Translations under genes and position numbers: made by a program
Shown here: positions 22,529-35,130 of the stretch, one piece after another
How positions within the stretch are numbered: position 1 is the stretch's first letter
Layout of the letters: each line of letters opens with the position of its first letter
Assembly: GCA_012064415.1 (NCBI GenBank)
Contig: SSNU01000188.1
Span: 127,397-191,396 of the forward strand
DNA: 64,000 bases
Direction of reading: 5' to 3'
From: Gyrodactylus bullatarudis
Taxonomy: Eukaryota; Platyhelminthes; Monogenea; Gyrodactylidea; Gyrodactylidae
The notes under the pieces: model-generated
Databases searched by the model: none
The model's input: only the letters and a program-made list of their open reading frames with translations
Told to the model about the DNA's origin: nothing

Positions 22529-23424
22529 CTAGTATAAGTTTTGAGCCAGTACGAAATTAGTTTATCCTTTGAATTCCTTCTCAAAAGTTTTAATGAATTT
22601 ACTCTCAAGATACAATTCATATCTAGAGTTATTTTGTATTTTATTATTGACTAGAATTGATTTTCAGAGAGGAATTGTAAATTTATTGCAAATTTTTGGA
22701 TTAAACTTTTGTACAAACCTGATTTTATGTTTGATTTCAATCCTATTTCACTGGGATTTTCATAATCAAGCCTTTAGAGTATTCTTCCTATAAAAATACA
22801 TGAAATACTTCATGGCCCAACCCTTCAAAAATGGCCAATTAAAACTTTCAAACACTTTCTTTATAGTTTTGATTTCATTTGTTACCTGAATTCGATCGAG
22901 CCCGAGGGGATCCTGGATATATCATGATACATGATCATTGGTGTTGTCACGGAAGATAATTGTACCTACAAAATCGGGACAAGAAGGGGCATTCTTGATC
23001 GTAGATTCACTTCAGGACAATTTGAAGTATTGAATGAAAATTTCATTAATCCAGAAGAAGTATCGAGAAAAGATATTTCTGTTCGAGGCGCAGCAATCGA
23101 TTCTTCCCTTGGTTCTGGTCAAGGGTATGCAAAAATGCAACTGTACAAAATCGTGTCAGACCAACCAATGTTAGTTTAAAAAAAGGTGTACTGTATAACT
23201 CGAAATGTCATTATTCTATGCCATGTTCGAAAAAATTGAAAATATTTTTAAATTTTGATACAAATGGATTTAATTTTTTTTAATCAGAAACATAAGTATA
23301 ATTTAAATTGTATTAGAGAGAATAGAATATAAGACAGATTGTATCTTGAGAGTAAATTCATCAAAACTTTTGAGAAAGAATTCAAAGGATAAACTAATTT
23401 CGTACTGGCTCAAAACTTTTACTA
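22529..23424. mobile_element. 0.9-kb element with about 90-bp inverted termini carrying a KRBA2-like fragment
   Basis: Arms 22529-22618 and 23336-23424 are inverted copies with few differences (TTTTGAGCCAGTACGAAATT, TTTATCCTTTGAATTC). The interior carries a protein remnant, listed separately. It abuts the end of the PLE tail at 22523. Confidence 0.7.
22870..23179 (+). pseudogene. KRBA2/Ginger-like C-terminal remnant
   Basis: Two stretches read LLPEFDRARGDP and, after a break near 22918, IIGVVTEDNCTYKIGTRRG, then DRRFTSGQFEVL, NPEEVSRKDISVRGAA and GSGQGYAKMQ. The order (VPxxDR-RGDP, ILGVV, YxIGT-xG, then a Q-G-(Y/F)-K region) is that of the tail behind the integrase core in KRAB-A-domain-2-like proteins derived from Ginger-type transposons. 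No catalytic core is present. The family call is by motif order only. Confidence 0.45.
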
Positions 23425-24576
23425 GTTTATTTATAAACATACTGATTCAAAGGTTATACTGTAACATATACCTTCTTCCAATTTTCTAAAATATTTACTT
23501 GTTTATATGTTTCATGAAATATAATATGCATTTATAACTTTAATAGCATAAAAAATAGGCCTTACTAATAACACAGTAGGACACTATGTGCAATAGGATC
23601 TTGATCCAAACATTTTCTGGAACGAAATTTTGTGCTGATTTCAGATCTGTAATTATATTTCCTGAATTGTGTTTGGTTTTTGAGATAAATTGAAACAACC
23701 GAATTTGAGAATTTATAATTAAAAAATAATTTCAAACAATTGAATTTTTTATTTTAGGCATCATTAGAATCAAAATATAATTTCCCATCTAATGACACCT
23801 TGAGTGTCGCCCAAAACAAAAAATTACGCATTCCAATTTTGTCGAAAATTTTGTGATTTTCGAGTTAATTTTCTCCATAAATTTTAACTTCAAAGGCTCA
23901 TGAAAAAGAGCTTTTTAAATATTATGATTATTATAAGTAAATGTTTAGCTATTTTCAAAAAATATCGAATTTTTTTGCTCTATAAACGGAAATTTGATGT
24001 AGTCTTTACAACTATATAACGGTGGAAATTCGAGATTGGACATGAATTTATAAATTCTTTGCTCTTCGGCCATTTTAGGTCAAGCTTTTTCTATATTCTG
24101 AAAAACGGTTTAATCATAAGATTTCTCATATTTCTCGAGACGTGATTGATCACCCTTGAATATATATGTAAGAGTAAATACAGAAAAGAAAATATTTCTT
24201 CATTCATTTGTTGGAATATACGAAAAGAATTATTTTTTCATAAAAGAAATCCACACGTAACATAAAATTCAGAGCTAAAGGGAATAAAATGATTTATCAA
24301 AAGAAATCTTGGAGCTTTAGAAAGATGCCTGTGAATAGGTTAGGTTCTCTAACAATAACACACATTGATTAATATTATGTGTTTTAAAGCTGTAAATTCA
24401 ATGAATTTGGAGTATTTCCTATATTATCATCGACCACCAAACAATGGTGTGTAACCTTAAGTTACAGAATCATTATTTCTACAGAAATTTTTAGGATTAA
24501 TATTTTGGCCATGGCCCTCATACCCTTCTATTTTGAAGATAAAGCTATAGAAGCAAGATTCCTGGTCATAGCGGTA

Positions 24577-24993
24577 CCGTTTTTTGAATTTCGGAAATGT
24601 TTCAAATTTCCACTTTTTCAACTTTCAAATCCAAAATTTTTATCGATTTCAAAGATTTGAAGCAGTTAAATATTGATATTCAGGATCAATATTAGACGAA
24701 GATTTCGAATTTGGCCGTAGAATTTGAGAGAAAATTACTCTTTCCAAGAAAAAGTTTATTCTCTATATTTTGGATCATTCTCCCTCGTGAAAATCGAAAA
24801 ATTCAAATGGTTCGATTTCCTACCGTTTTGACGAACTTCTGCGAATTCTTGCAGGCGAATTCGAAATCTTCGTCTTATTTTGATCCTGAATATCAATATT
24901 TAACTGCTTCAAATCTTTGAAATCGATAAAAATTTTGGATTTGAAAGTTGAAAAAGTGGAAATTTGAAACATTTCTGAAATTCAAAAAACGGC
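24577..24993. repeat. Foldback hairpin element (arms about 138 bp)
   Basis: Left arm 24577-24714 and right arm 24853-24993 are near-exact complements (CCGTTTTTTGAATTTCGGAA, TATTGATATTCAGGATCAAT). Its transcript would fold into a long hairpin. Sequence like the outer parts of the related elements at 33.9 and 57.6 kb continues to the right to about 25160 (TCTCATCTTCATGTCAA). Confidence 0.7.
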
Positions 24994-27273
24994 TTAATTT
25001 TGCTCAGATTAAATTTTTTCGGGAATTTTTTTTGTTTTCAAAATTAATCAGCTCATTTTATAGTGGAATACAAAAAATAAATTTTCTCCTGACTTTCTGG
25101 ATAAAAATATTGAGTTTTTTGTGAAAATAGGATATTCTCATCTTCATGTCAATTAGGTTTAGCTCGCGTACAGCTTCAAATATTACGAATTTTATTCTAT
25201 TTTTAGAATAAGTTGGTTTAAATCCTGAGATTAGGCATTAGAAAAAAGTCGAAATCTAATTTGATATGTTGAAAAGTGATAACCAAAAAAATGAGTTTGA
25301 TTTGTTTTGTGTAAATTTTTTTAGTACTCATTAGTAATGTTCCCAATGAGAATGTTCAAACAACCTGTAATTATCGAAAAAAGAATTATATTTGACGTTA
25401 GAATATACTTCAATTGCATTTATTTATAAATATGTATTTCGTTTTAGGTGCTTAGGTAATATATCCCACAGGAACGTCTTATTTGGCAATGAATTATTCG
25501 ATTGACTATAAAAATGGTATAGACTAGTTAATTATTCTAAATAGCTTGTCGGAGATAATAATTCTTAGGTATTCTTCTGATATCATGTAGAATGTATAAT
25601 CATGTCCTATTTCTACTAGGAAACTATATATATTGTTTACTATGAAAAAAAGTTCATTTTTAATTTAAAAAATAGAATATGCTAGGCAAAGGAAGAGATT
25701 TCATGCTTGATCTAAAACATTAACTTTGAATGTACACACTGTCTTTCTTCGAAAGAAATGATTTTTTCAAATAACACATCAATGAAAAACGTTGCTTTTG
25801 ATCTCACTTGATCAGTATTTTTCCTTTAAAACTGAATTTTTATTCTTTCATCTACTATTGGTTAGTTTGCTTCATCCTCTTAAATACTAGCGGGTTATTA
25901 TTATCAACAAACCGATAGGTGTCTAATGTTATTGATACCTGATTAACCTCTCAAACTTAAATACAGGTGAGAACCGTATTTGTGGATTGTAAAACTACAC
26001 CTCTATTCATTTTTGTACATTTGTGTATATTAGGGGAAGATTTTAAAAATTTAATTTTGATAATTTCAAACTGCCAAGCCGCACAAGTTCCACATCATGG
26101 CAAACTATTTCAAGTTCAGTTCAAAAATTTTAAAAGATATGATTTCTTAGATAGTGACATAATAGAGCCAAAGTTTTTTATTTTTTCACATTTAACACCC
26201 AAAAATGATCTCACTACTTTCAAGTAAACTTTTTTATTACAAGACTTTTTGGGTTCTTTTTTGATTTTTAATATTCTTAGTTCATTAATGATTTTAATAT
26301 CATCTCGACGAAGTTATTGAAGCTTAAAGTCGAAAAAATTGTGAATAAATGATAATTGGGCAATTCTCTCGTCCATTAGAGTTAGAGTTGATACAAAATG
26401 TTTAAACATGATCTGTCTCAATCTAAAGTAGGTTTTTAGACCCATATTCTATACATCATTAGAACCGTCTCAAAGAGCTGAACCGGATTATGACTAGAGT
26501 TATAAACCGACTAGAGTTAAAATCTATCTCTAATGTATATTCACAGTTTTTCAATAAATTATAAACTTGTATTTTTGTCTGTTTTCCCCAAAGAACTCCT
26601 GAAGAAAACATTCAAAATAAAGTCCCAGGTAATTTTGGCAACTCTGAATAAAGATAATTACTTCTCGATAGTTGAAGAGAGAAAATGAAGACTAAACAAT
26701 AAAAACTTTTATTTCATTTATATGAGAGCTCATAGTTCTCAAGTAGATATCTTGAAGAAGAATTGTGAGGAAATAGTTTTTTCTTGCTTTAATTTTCAAA
26801 CTTCCTTTCCAATGTCTCATCCCCATCGAACTATGAAGAGTTTTTGTGGCCAGTTTTCAATTTTCTGATTAGATGAATAAAAACTGGTTGATCTTGATAA
26901 GCAGAGAATATCTATTTAAAAATATTTTTCAACTTTCGTGCTCGCTAATTAGATAACATCATGTATATACTTTTAATTTCATTTTGAAAATAATCGAGAA
27001 CCAAGCATTTTTTCCTAAATGTTTTTAAGTTTCTTCTGATATACAAAATTTCGATTGAAAATGACAAATCAAAATTCACAGGTCACATTGAAGATAATAT
27101 TGACTATATTTTGTTGTTATCGAGTGATATTTTTGTTTTAGCAGAATAGCGACTTTTTGTTTAATTTCAGTTACAGATTGTTATTTCTATTCTTGATTAG
27201 ATAAAGATCTGCCAATAAAAGTCTATCTAACTATAACTAATATACTCTGGTTGAAGAAAAAAAACTTTTTTTC
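24994..27273. other. Intergenic, no gene recognised
   Basis: AT-rich. A plus-strand open frame at 25967-26227 (86 codons, starts with GTG, includes QVPHHGKLFQVQFKNF) has no match I know. No repeat ends found. Confidence 0.35.
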
Positions 27274-27674
27274 CTTAGGTCAATATTAGAATTCTCAGCC
27301 AGGGTCATCCAAACGTTTCGACGGTGATTGTCTTCACACGCCTTCTTCAGTGGTACGACAAGTTTGTTGGTGAAGTGAACATTGAGCAGTGTTGGATTCA
27401 GCTTTTTGGTAAAAGAAGGAAGTTAAATCAAATCTGATGAAAAAATTATAACTCTTTTCTGTCCTGATTATCTATACTTTATTATCATAGGTCAGCCTCT
27501 TGTATTATTCTATTCTCTCATCTGATTGGACAAAACTGATAGGTATTCATGAAAGTATATAAATAGTAATTTGTTTTTTGACAAACTTGTCGTACCACTG
27601 AAGAAGGCGTGTGAAGACAATCACCGTCGAAACGTTTGGATGACCCTGGCTGAGAATTCTAATATTGACCTAAG
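27274..27674. repeat. Perfect 94-bp inverted repeat with CTGAAGA...GAAACG motif
   Basis: Arms 27274-27367 and 27581-27674 are exact complements, separated by 213 bp. Each arm contains CTGAAGAAGGCGTGTGAAGA and, 11 nt later, CCGTCGAAACGTTTGG: a CTGAAGA, hairpin, GAAA arrangement that resembles the hammerhead core and the conserved block at the ends of some Penelope-type retroelements. The spacer has no recognisable gene. Confidence 0.8.
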
Positions 27675-29639
27675 TTTTAATAAATTTTATTATAAAAAAA
27701 AATTTTCTATGTAAAATATTTCTCAAGGCTCAACATTTGGAGAGCATAAAGCATAATAGAATATGAACTAAATTTTGACCAACTAATGTTAAATGATTAT
27801 TTTTAACGATGAATAAGTCAATAAAAGATGAAAATCTCTAAGAATTTTTTGTATTATTAAGATTTTTAGATGAGAAATAAAAGTCTGTAAATGGTATTTC
27901 TATTTTTGCAAAAATTTGCTGTTTTCAAACTATGAAAAATGACTGAAATTTCATAATTTTGACCAATGTAATGCTATTTTAGAAAATTATTGCTATTATT
28001 TCCTGCGTACTCTAGTGCGGTAAAAAAATCGCAAAATTTTGTTAGAGATCGAAAAAATCACTATTTTTTGTTTTGGAAAATCGCAAAAAAGTTTCCTTTT
28101 CTGTTTTAATAATATTATATTCAATTTCAATCTATTTATCTATTCGAATTCAAAATTTTGAAAAAGTTCTTTCCACATCAACTAATTATATTGCCTAGGA
28201 CTTTTTTCATATTTTGAATATTCAACTATCAGCTAATCCAATTATAGGCGGATTGTGTAAATAGCCAGAGACAAAAAAGAAGAAAATGATTCAACTAATG
28301 AGTAAATGAAAAGGCTTACTTAGACACTTTCTGAGAAAGTCCTAGGGGTGTTGAAAATAGGTTGAATGATTTTCCCATCTAAATGTATTGAAAGTCATTA
28401 AACCAATTATTTTCGAACTTTTGAAAGCTAAAAATAATCAATCTTGGAATAAATTTTTGTTTTTGGAAGCTAATTATTTCTTCAAGTCAACTATGTAGAT
28501 CAGATATTTTCTTGAATCAATAGAAAATACCATGGATTGCTTTAGAAAATGTACACACTACTTAAAAGTAATGGGATTTATTTTCGGGAAAAAATTTTTA
28601 GAACTTTTTTGTATTGAAAAGGTTCAATCTAAGAGAAATTTCACACCTAGATTCCTCAAATATTATAGCATCTTTATTTATGTAGGCATCTGTGAATTTT
28701 CGAAAAAAATTTCTTAGAAAGTTAATCCTATTAGACAGTTACTTAAGTGAGAATTTATTTTTTATCAGTAGAAGAGTAAGGAAAAAATCGCAAAATTATG
28801 AAAGTTTTCGAAAAAATAAATTCTTCAAAGTTTTATATCTACAAAAAAAATTTCCAGTGTTATTAAAAATACAAAATTCTCTTATTCTTCATAAATACAA
28901 TAAAAATTCTAATCGGGCAAAAAACGTTTTTTATTTGAAAACTTTCCTAATTTTGTTTATCTTATCACAGAAGCGTGAAAAGATATTTTATAGAGCCTAA
29001 AGTCTAATATATAGATATTTAAATTTTGTTATTTTCTTAGACAGTATTTTGACAGATATGTCTCTGGTAGGAAATTGGATCTTGAATAATTTCGAAAAAA
29101 TTTTGAGTTTATGCAGCGGTGTTTTAAATTTTTTCCAATTTAAAAATTTCATAGATCCCTTCTCGAAATTTCAAACGAAATGAAAACGAATCCCTTGCGG
29201 TGAGTTTTCATGTCATCGATAATAAAAAGACCAGCACGATTCAAAGTAAACTTGGAGAGAAATAAGAGGGGGGGGGGGCAACTGTTCACTAATTTAAACG
29301 TTTTTTGCGCAAATTTTTAATAGTGATTTCCATTAAAATTTCTGTTCTTAGTAAAAAGCAAATTCTCAATGGAAAATTTTTAACTTATTCCTCTTCTCAA
29401 TTACATGACTGTATTAAAATTGATACCTGAAATACTTAATGGATTTTAGAAAAGCTAAAATAAAAGAATGAAAGATGTACAGAATGCGTGTAAAATGCCT
29501 ACCTTTTCGTTATAGCACGATATTCAGAAAAGAGTAAAAATTCTTTTCTTTTTTTAGTGATGATGAGTTATTCTCAAAACTTTCCTGTTTTCAGATAAAT
29601 AATCCTTTTATTATAGAATTTTATATTGCTCAAAAGTAC
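27675..29639. other. Intergenic, no gene seen; G-homopolymer
   Basis: Very AT-rich (open frames at 28532-28717 and 28692-29000 look like chance frames of low-complexity sequence). An 11-base G run at 29268-29278 is exceptional for this composition and a likely length-variable site. Confidence 0.4.
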
Positions 29640-30085
29640 ATCTCAAAAAAGAAGAACATGCGGCTTCAAATTTTTCCATCATATACAAAAATCCAAGTGA
29701 CGAAAGCATAGATGTATGGTTGAAAGAAAAATTTCTCTTTAACCTACTTAACGCTTTCGGTGCCGAGACTATTTCGCAAATTTTATAAAAACCAAAGTTT
29801 AGCTATGATGATATCAAGTTATTTGGTCAAAACTATTACTAATGCAAGCTCACATTGTAGGCTTCAATTTAAAATTTAATTGATCAAGAAACCTATCAAA
29901 CTGATAGAGTTATGAAGTATCAAAAAATTGGAAAATGGACATATATGTCCATCGGGAACGAAAGGGTTAAACCTAATCTGTGTTCTATAATCTTCAACTA
30001 CCTTGGCCTATGTGAGCTTTTTCACTTTTCTCTTTACTGTTGCTATTTACTGGAGAGTTTTGGTCTTTTTTCAGCTTACATTTAA
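29640..30085 (+). mobile_element. Penelope-like fragment interrupted by a piggyBac-like MITE
   Basis: The left part is a degraded endonuclease end (CATGCGGCTTCAAATTTTTC, GATGTATGGTTGAAAGAAAA). After the MITE (29752-29966) the PLE resumes with ACCTAATCTGTG and the common tail and stem-loop, stopping at about 30083 before any hammerhead region. Confidence 0.7.
29752..29966 (+). mobile_element. piggyBac-like MITE with TTAA target duplication
   Basis: A 215-bp element with inverted ends CGCTTTCGGTGCCGA and CGGGAACGAAAGGG, flanked on both sides by TTAA (29748-29751 and 29967-29970). Removing it and one TTAA restores the PLE reading AACCTAC-TTAA-ACCTAATCT seen in other copies. TTAA duplication is the mark of piggyBac transposition. 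A related, more diverged copy is at 45942-46150, sharing GGAAAATGGACAT and TATGTCCATCGG. Confidence 0.85.
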
Positions 30086-33000
30086 AAAATTAGTGATCGA
30101 GGCCATATCAGGGAATTATTTTGATAGTCCCTTTGTGGCATTTCCTGATCAATTTCTGAAAATTTTAAAGAATTTTGGGAAAATGAGATTTATGGGTATC
30201 AGAACGATAAAATTTTTGAAAATTTTCTTTTTGGTATAAAAGGATCCAAATTATTTTGGATTTATCTAATCCTCAAAAGTAACAAAGAGTTCTCTGCGAA
30301 TATTAATTAATATATTTCCACTTTTACCAGGCGAATGAAAAAATTATTTTTATGAAAAATCACATTTGGCGCCAAAATCCCATTTTTCCGAACGTTGAGC
30401 TGAAAAATTTTATTGATTCGAAAGTGGGAGGCTGATCGAAAGAGTTTTTTCAGGATCAAGATTAGACAAGAAAATCCATTCAACTGAATCTGATCTTATG
30501 AATAATCACATTATCGTTTGGGAGTTGAATTTCGATTTTTTGATCATTTTCACTACTTGAAAATCAATGAAATTTCGATAATTCAAAATCTCTCGAAAAT
30601 GGAGAAACTGTCAATAATTTGACGGTACTAGTCAGCTTTCATGTCAGAAATTTTTTCGTCAAATGGTAAAAGTGAGCAACTTAATATCAATTAGCTTTTT
30701 ATTGTACATTTAGTGATTTAATATATTCTCTTCTGACTTTTGAATTTTGAATTACGAACTTGAGAGGAGTCTCGGAAGTTTATGAAATTTACGTGAATAT
30801 TTAATTCGTAAATGAGATTTATAAAAAATTCCGATTAGAATTAAAAGTCGATCAAATTTATCATGCAACAAACATGATCGAATATATTGATTAATCAAAT
30901 AGTAATAAGCTGTAACCAGATTGATTCGAGGGAATATATACGCAAGATGTCAAAAGATTTATGTGTGAATATTTTTTAAGTCAATGAAGAATCATGGCAT
31001 CATTTATCTTTCTTATTTTCGTTGTAACAGCCCCTGAAAATTTAGATTCAAATAGTGAATTCCGACCTTGGTAACAAGGGCTAGAGAAATTTTCTTTTGC
31101 TCAAAACTCATAAAGATATTATTATGAGAGATATATTCCTTTTCAAGTTGAATCAAATTTTTACTCAAGTGTGTTTGCTACCACTTCATCTTATTAAAGT
31201 AAACATAAAGACAAACAGATGGGACTCTCTAATAAACGTTAAAATATTTCACATGCTGTGATCAGAAGCCGAGAATGGGATTTTTGTATGTCAGAACATG
31301 GAATATTTTCATTTTGATTTTCGAAAATGTATTTCTCTCGGTTAAAAGATCAATTTTTGATTAAGGCAAGGGCTAAGCCCAGAAATAATAGTAAAAAAAT
31401 AGCAATTGATTGATTAGAGAAAAAATAGCATTCGATCTTGAATAGCGAAAAATAGCAAAACTATATTCGTGAGGAAGCATCTTTGAATGCTAATTTCGTA
31501 ATTCTCATGAAAATCCTAGCGACATATTAAGAATAGCATTTTGACCGCTCTAACGTTTCATACTCCTACCAAGATGCTGATTATTTAAGTGATAGAGTAT
31601 TGAAATAGTAAAGATTTCCAAAAAATTCAATCCGACAAAAATTTCACATAATTTTTATCGATCTCAAATATAAATTTGACCAAATTAATAACATAAGACA
31701 ATAAGTTTATCGACTCGAATTCAAAATTTTGAAAAATTTCTCTCCACATCTATTAAATTAACATCTAAAAAACTCATGTCTAAACTTCTATGACTGAATT
31801 CAGATTTTCTATCTGAGAGATTCAAAAAATAATTTTTTAAAACTGGAAATTTGAAAAACAATGTTCCGATTTAAAGATATTATTCCAAATAATTTATCTC
31901 GAATTAACTAAAAAACATAATTACAAAATTATCATCGTCAAGGTTATTTTTGAGCTTAGCAAATTGTTATAACAAGTATATAATAAAAATCATCTCTTAA
32001 AAAAAGATAGATTGAGTTCATATTAAGTATTCATAATGAGTATTTTACATTATGTTCTAAAAAAGCACATTTTAATTTTGATCGAACCATAGTAGAAGAA
32101 TTTATTGTTTTAAATCATCTTCAGAACAGAGGGAATATAGCTGGTTAAATTGAGAATTTCAATACTTTTTGAGGCTCTACTAATATCAAATATCAGTTAA
32201 TCGATACAAGTTTAGATTTTGAATTTTTGAGATTTGTTTAGCATAGATTATAAACTACAGCTTAGTATTGATTAGATTAATTTTGATTATTTGCCATCTG
32301 TATACGGGAATCAAAGAGGAAATCTTGATTTAATAAACCCCCAACTGATTCTTAATTTACAGTGGAACTGTATCGTTGGATTACTAGGAGGAAATTAATT
32401 ATAGCTAGTATTTTTACGCGCGCATAGATAAAATGGAGTTTCATTCCATATTTTTTGAAAGGATGGGAATTTTGTGGAAATTCGATTAAGAAGAAAAGAA
32501 TATGCAATACAGAAACAAATGAACAGTGATAGGATCGGGAAATTTAATTACCTCGGTCATTTTTTTCAGTGATTACTTAGTTATCCTCAGAATCATCTTC
32601 ACAATGATAGATAAAAGATATGAGAAGAAGATTTCTGTCTTTCAGCATAGATATTTCAGTGTATATATCAGGGGTATGTATTTCCTAATCACTATTTATA
32701 CTTCAGTATCATGATGAAAATATGTAATTTACATTCTTAAATTGATTAGAGATTTTGTTGTTTCAATTGTAATAATTAATTATAATTAATAATTATTAAT
32801 TTAATGTGAAAGGGTATATAGGTCAAGGAATCTCTGGGTGTCAGAGTTTCAATTCTCGCATACGGTATTAAGACGAGAAGATTCAACAGGCTGCAATACA
32901 TGTTTTTTTACTTATGAATTAGATAAAGTTTGAGTCGTATCGCTTCGAATTAGAGATATCAGAAGCTCTAATTCCTTTTCACCAAAATAAAAGAGATATA

Positions 33001-33318
33001 CAGTCATTTACACACATGATGGCTCGTGAATTTGTTACACAAACCAGATTGTTATTTATACCTCTTTCGGTCCACCCCCATCTGACCAATAGTATTCAAG
33101 ATTAGTATCAACCAATGAAATTTGAGGATCCTGTAAATTTTTTTTTCCTTTCACTCCATCATTCTACAACATGATGTCGAAGCTCATAAATAACTTTCAT
33201 GAATAAATTTCTTTAGTGAATTTCTCGAATGATAAAATTCAACATCATTAAGGTCCTTCACGCTATCTTCCAATTTTAAGGTATTTAAAAGGGCAAAGTT
33301 TTTTGAAAAGAATTTATT
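30086..33318. other. Intergenic with half a foldback element and one MITE end
   Basis: 30337-30480 repeats one arm of the 13.8 kb hairpin (CATTTGGCGCCAAAATCCCA, GGGAGGCTGATCGAAAGAG). 32125-32178 is an inverted end of the AGAGCCTCAAAAA family. The rest is AT-rich with no supported gene; the frame at 32526-32714 has no recognisable motif. Confidence 0.45.
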
Positions 33319-33858
33319 TTATAAAATCGAATATGTCGGCAATTTTTTTCTTGTCCAAACTTCTGTCTTTTTAAGTTGATTCATCAGGCCAATTTTATTC
33401 TGAAGTTTCAAGAAATCATATAAGATCATGATCTCATTATCAGCTTGTGGCGCATTAATCTCTTCAACTTCATGAATGAATTTCACATTCCTGAAACAAT
33501 TAACAATGGTTTTTGGTTCAACCTTTTCCCAAGCCTCCTTAGCAATGTAAAGACAGTCCTTGAGATTCAGCTCACTCTTAATTCGACTTAATTGGATATT
33601 TCTAGTCAGTCTCACTTCTTCAAGAATACGACGGTAAGCACATTTGAATGATCTAATAATTAAGATACTTGGAGAATATTGTTTTTGTCATCCAACCTTT
33701 TTGGGAAGAAGTGTAATTCAAGAAAGTGGCATCATTGTCATCGAAACATCTTGGCTTTTTCGAAGAATGTATAACTTGAAATGGTCTTTTGTCTCCGGCT
33801 GCATTCACACAAAAAACAAGGGTTTCTCTATCTTTAAATTCCTTGAAACGTTTCCTTG
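33319..33858 (-). pseudogene. pogo/Tigger transposase remnant
   Basis: Read on the minus strand, the segment starts KRFKEFKDRETLVFCVNAAGDK, with PFQVIHSSKKPRCF and KGWMTKTIF: the first part of the Tigger/CENP-B-type DDE domain. After a deletion and stops near 33640-33660 it continues YRRILEEVRL and LNLKDCLYIAKEAWEKV, EPKTIVNCFRNVKF, the region after the last catalytic residue. The intervening catalytic segment is missing, so it is dead. It is cut at its 5' side by a foldback element starting at 33863. Confidence 0.8.
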
Positions 33859-33862
33859 AAAA

Positions 33863-34204
33863 TCCACTTTTTAACTTTTGAACTCGAAATTTTTATTATT
33901 TTAAAAGATTTGAAACAGTTAAACGCAGATATTCGAGATCAGCAATAGACAAAAAATTCAAATTCATCTGCAGAAATTCACACAAATTTTGTGGAAAAGC
34001 GAACCCTTTGAATTTATTGAATATCACGAAGGGGAATGATCCAAAATTAAAAGTTTGACTTTTTCTTGAAAACAGTATATTCCTCTCTACCACCACGGCC
34101 CAATTCGAATTTTTTGTCTATTGCTGATCTCGAATATCTGCGTTTAACTGTTTCAAATCTTTTAAAATGATAAAAATTTCGAGTTCAAAAGATAAAAAAG
34201 TGGA
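33863..34204. repeat. Foldback hairpin element (arms about 105 bp)
   Basis: Arms 33863-33968 and 34100-34204 are inverted (AGATATTCGAGATCAGCAAT and complement). It shares sequence with the hairpins at 24.6 and 57.6 kb, including the arm motif TTAAACGCAGATATTCGAG and right-flank ATTCTCATCTTCATGTCAAC (to about 34403). Confidence 0.7.
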
Positions 34205-34857
34205 TATTCGGGGCATTTTGAAATTCTAAAATACGGTCTAATTTTGGTCAGATTGATTTTTTTCAGAATTTTGTTTTTTAATTTCCACAGCTTATTAGCT
34301 TATTTTATCATGGAATTCGGAAATAAAATTTTTTCTGACTCATCGAAGAAAAATATCGAGATTCATGTAAAAAAAGTAAATTCTCATCTTCATGTCAACT
34401 AGCTTTGCGAGCAAAATTCACAGATGTATTTTCGGATTAAAATTAGACAAGGAAACCATTTTCGATGTTATCAAAATTGATAATAATCATGATACTGAAA
34501 TTTGATCCTAAGAAACAGGCTTGCCTTTAAATCATCACCAAGTTTGTTTCAATAAAGTTAATCAAGTAATTGAATCCTCAACTTTTTAATCACTTACGGA
34601 TGAAATATTAGCAATCTATTCAAAGAGATTAATTCAGCTATTGTCCAGTCAGCTTGAAAATTAAATTTAAATGTAAAAAATTTTCACTTATCTGAAGAAA
34701 TTTTCCTTTTAATTAATTCTTCCTTACTTTTGTTACAATTTTTCTACGTTTCATTCCAAGTTTACTGTTTCTTTGTAACAATATCGTCATGTTCCTTCCC
34801 AAATATGACAGCCATGATTTAATGAAATATTCTAGATTATAAATTTTTTTTAATCCA

Positions 34858-35130
34858 GCAAAAACACCAAAACTCTCCAATAAATAGCAACAGTGGAGAG
34901 AAAAGTGAAAAGCTCACATAGGCTAAGGTAATTGGAAATTATAGGAATAACAGTTCTTTAGAACACACAAGTCTGATTTGTATAAATTTATGAAGAATTT
35001 CTCTTTCACGCAAACGTAATCCCGAACCTGTATAAGAGGCCTGGTCAGCGCTGTATCTTTCGTTCCCTCGAATTGATAATGTGATATTATTGAGTCAAAT
35101 TTGAAAACGAGAAATACAGCCAAATAAATA
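34858..35130 (-). mobile_element. Penelope-like fragment, endonuclease end plus tail (minus strand)
   Basis: On the minus strand the frame reads VCVKEKFFINLYKSDLCV, the end of the PLE endonuclease, followed by the common tail with the CTCTCCA/TGGAGAG stem-loop. It stops before any hammerhead core. Confidence 0.7.

Noticed and set aside
24711..24920. 69-codon open frame
   Set aside because: It spans the spacer and one arm of a foldback hairpin, and part of the complementary arm reads open as well; no protein features.
28692..29000. 102-codon Lys/Phe-rich frame
   Set aside because: Composition is that of random A/T-rich DNA, with no homology or signals.
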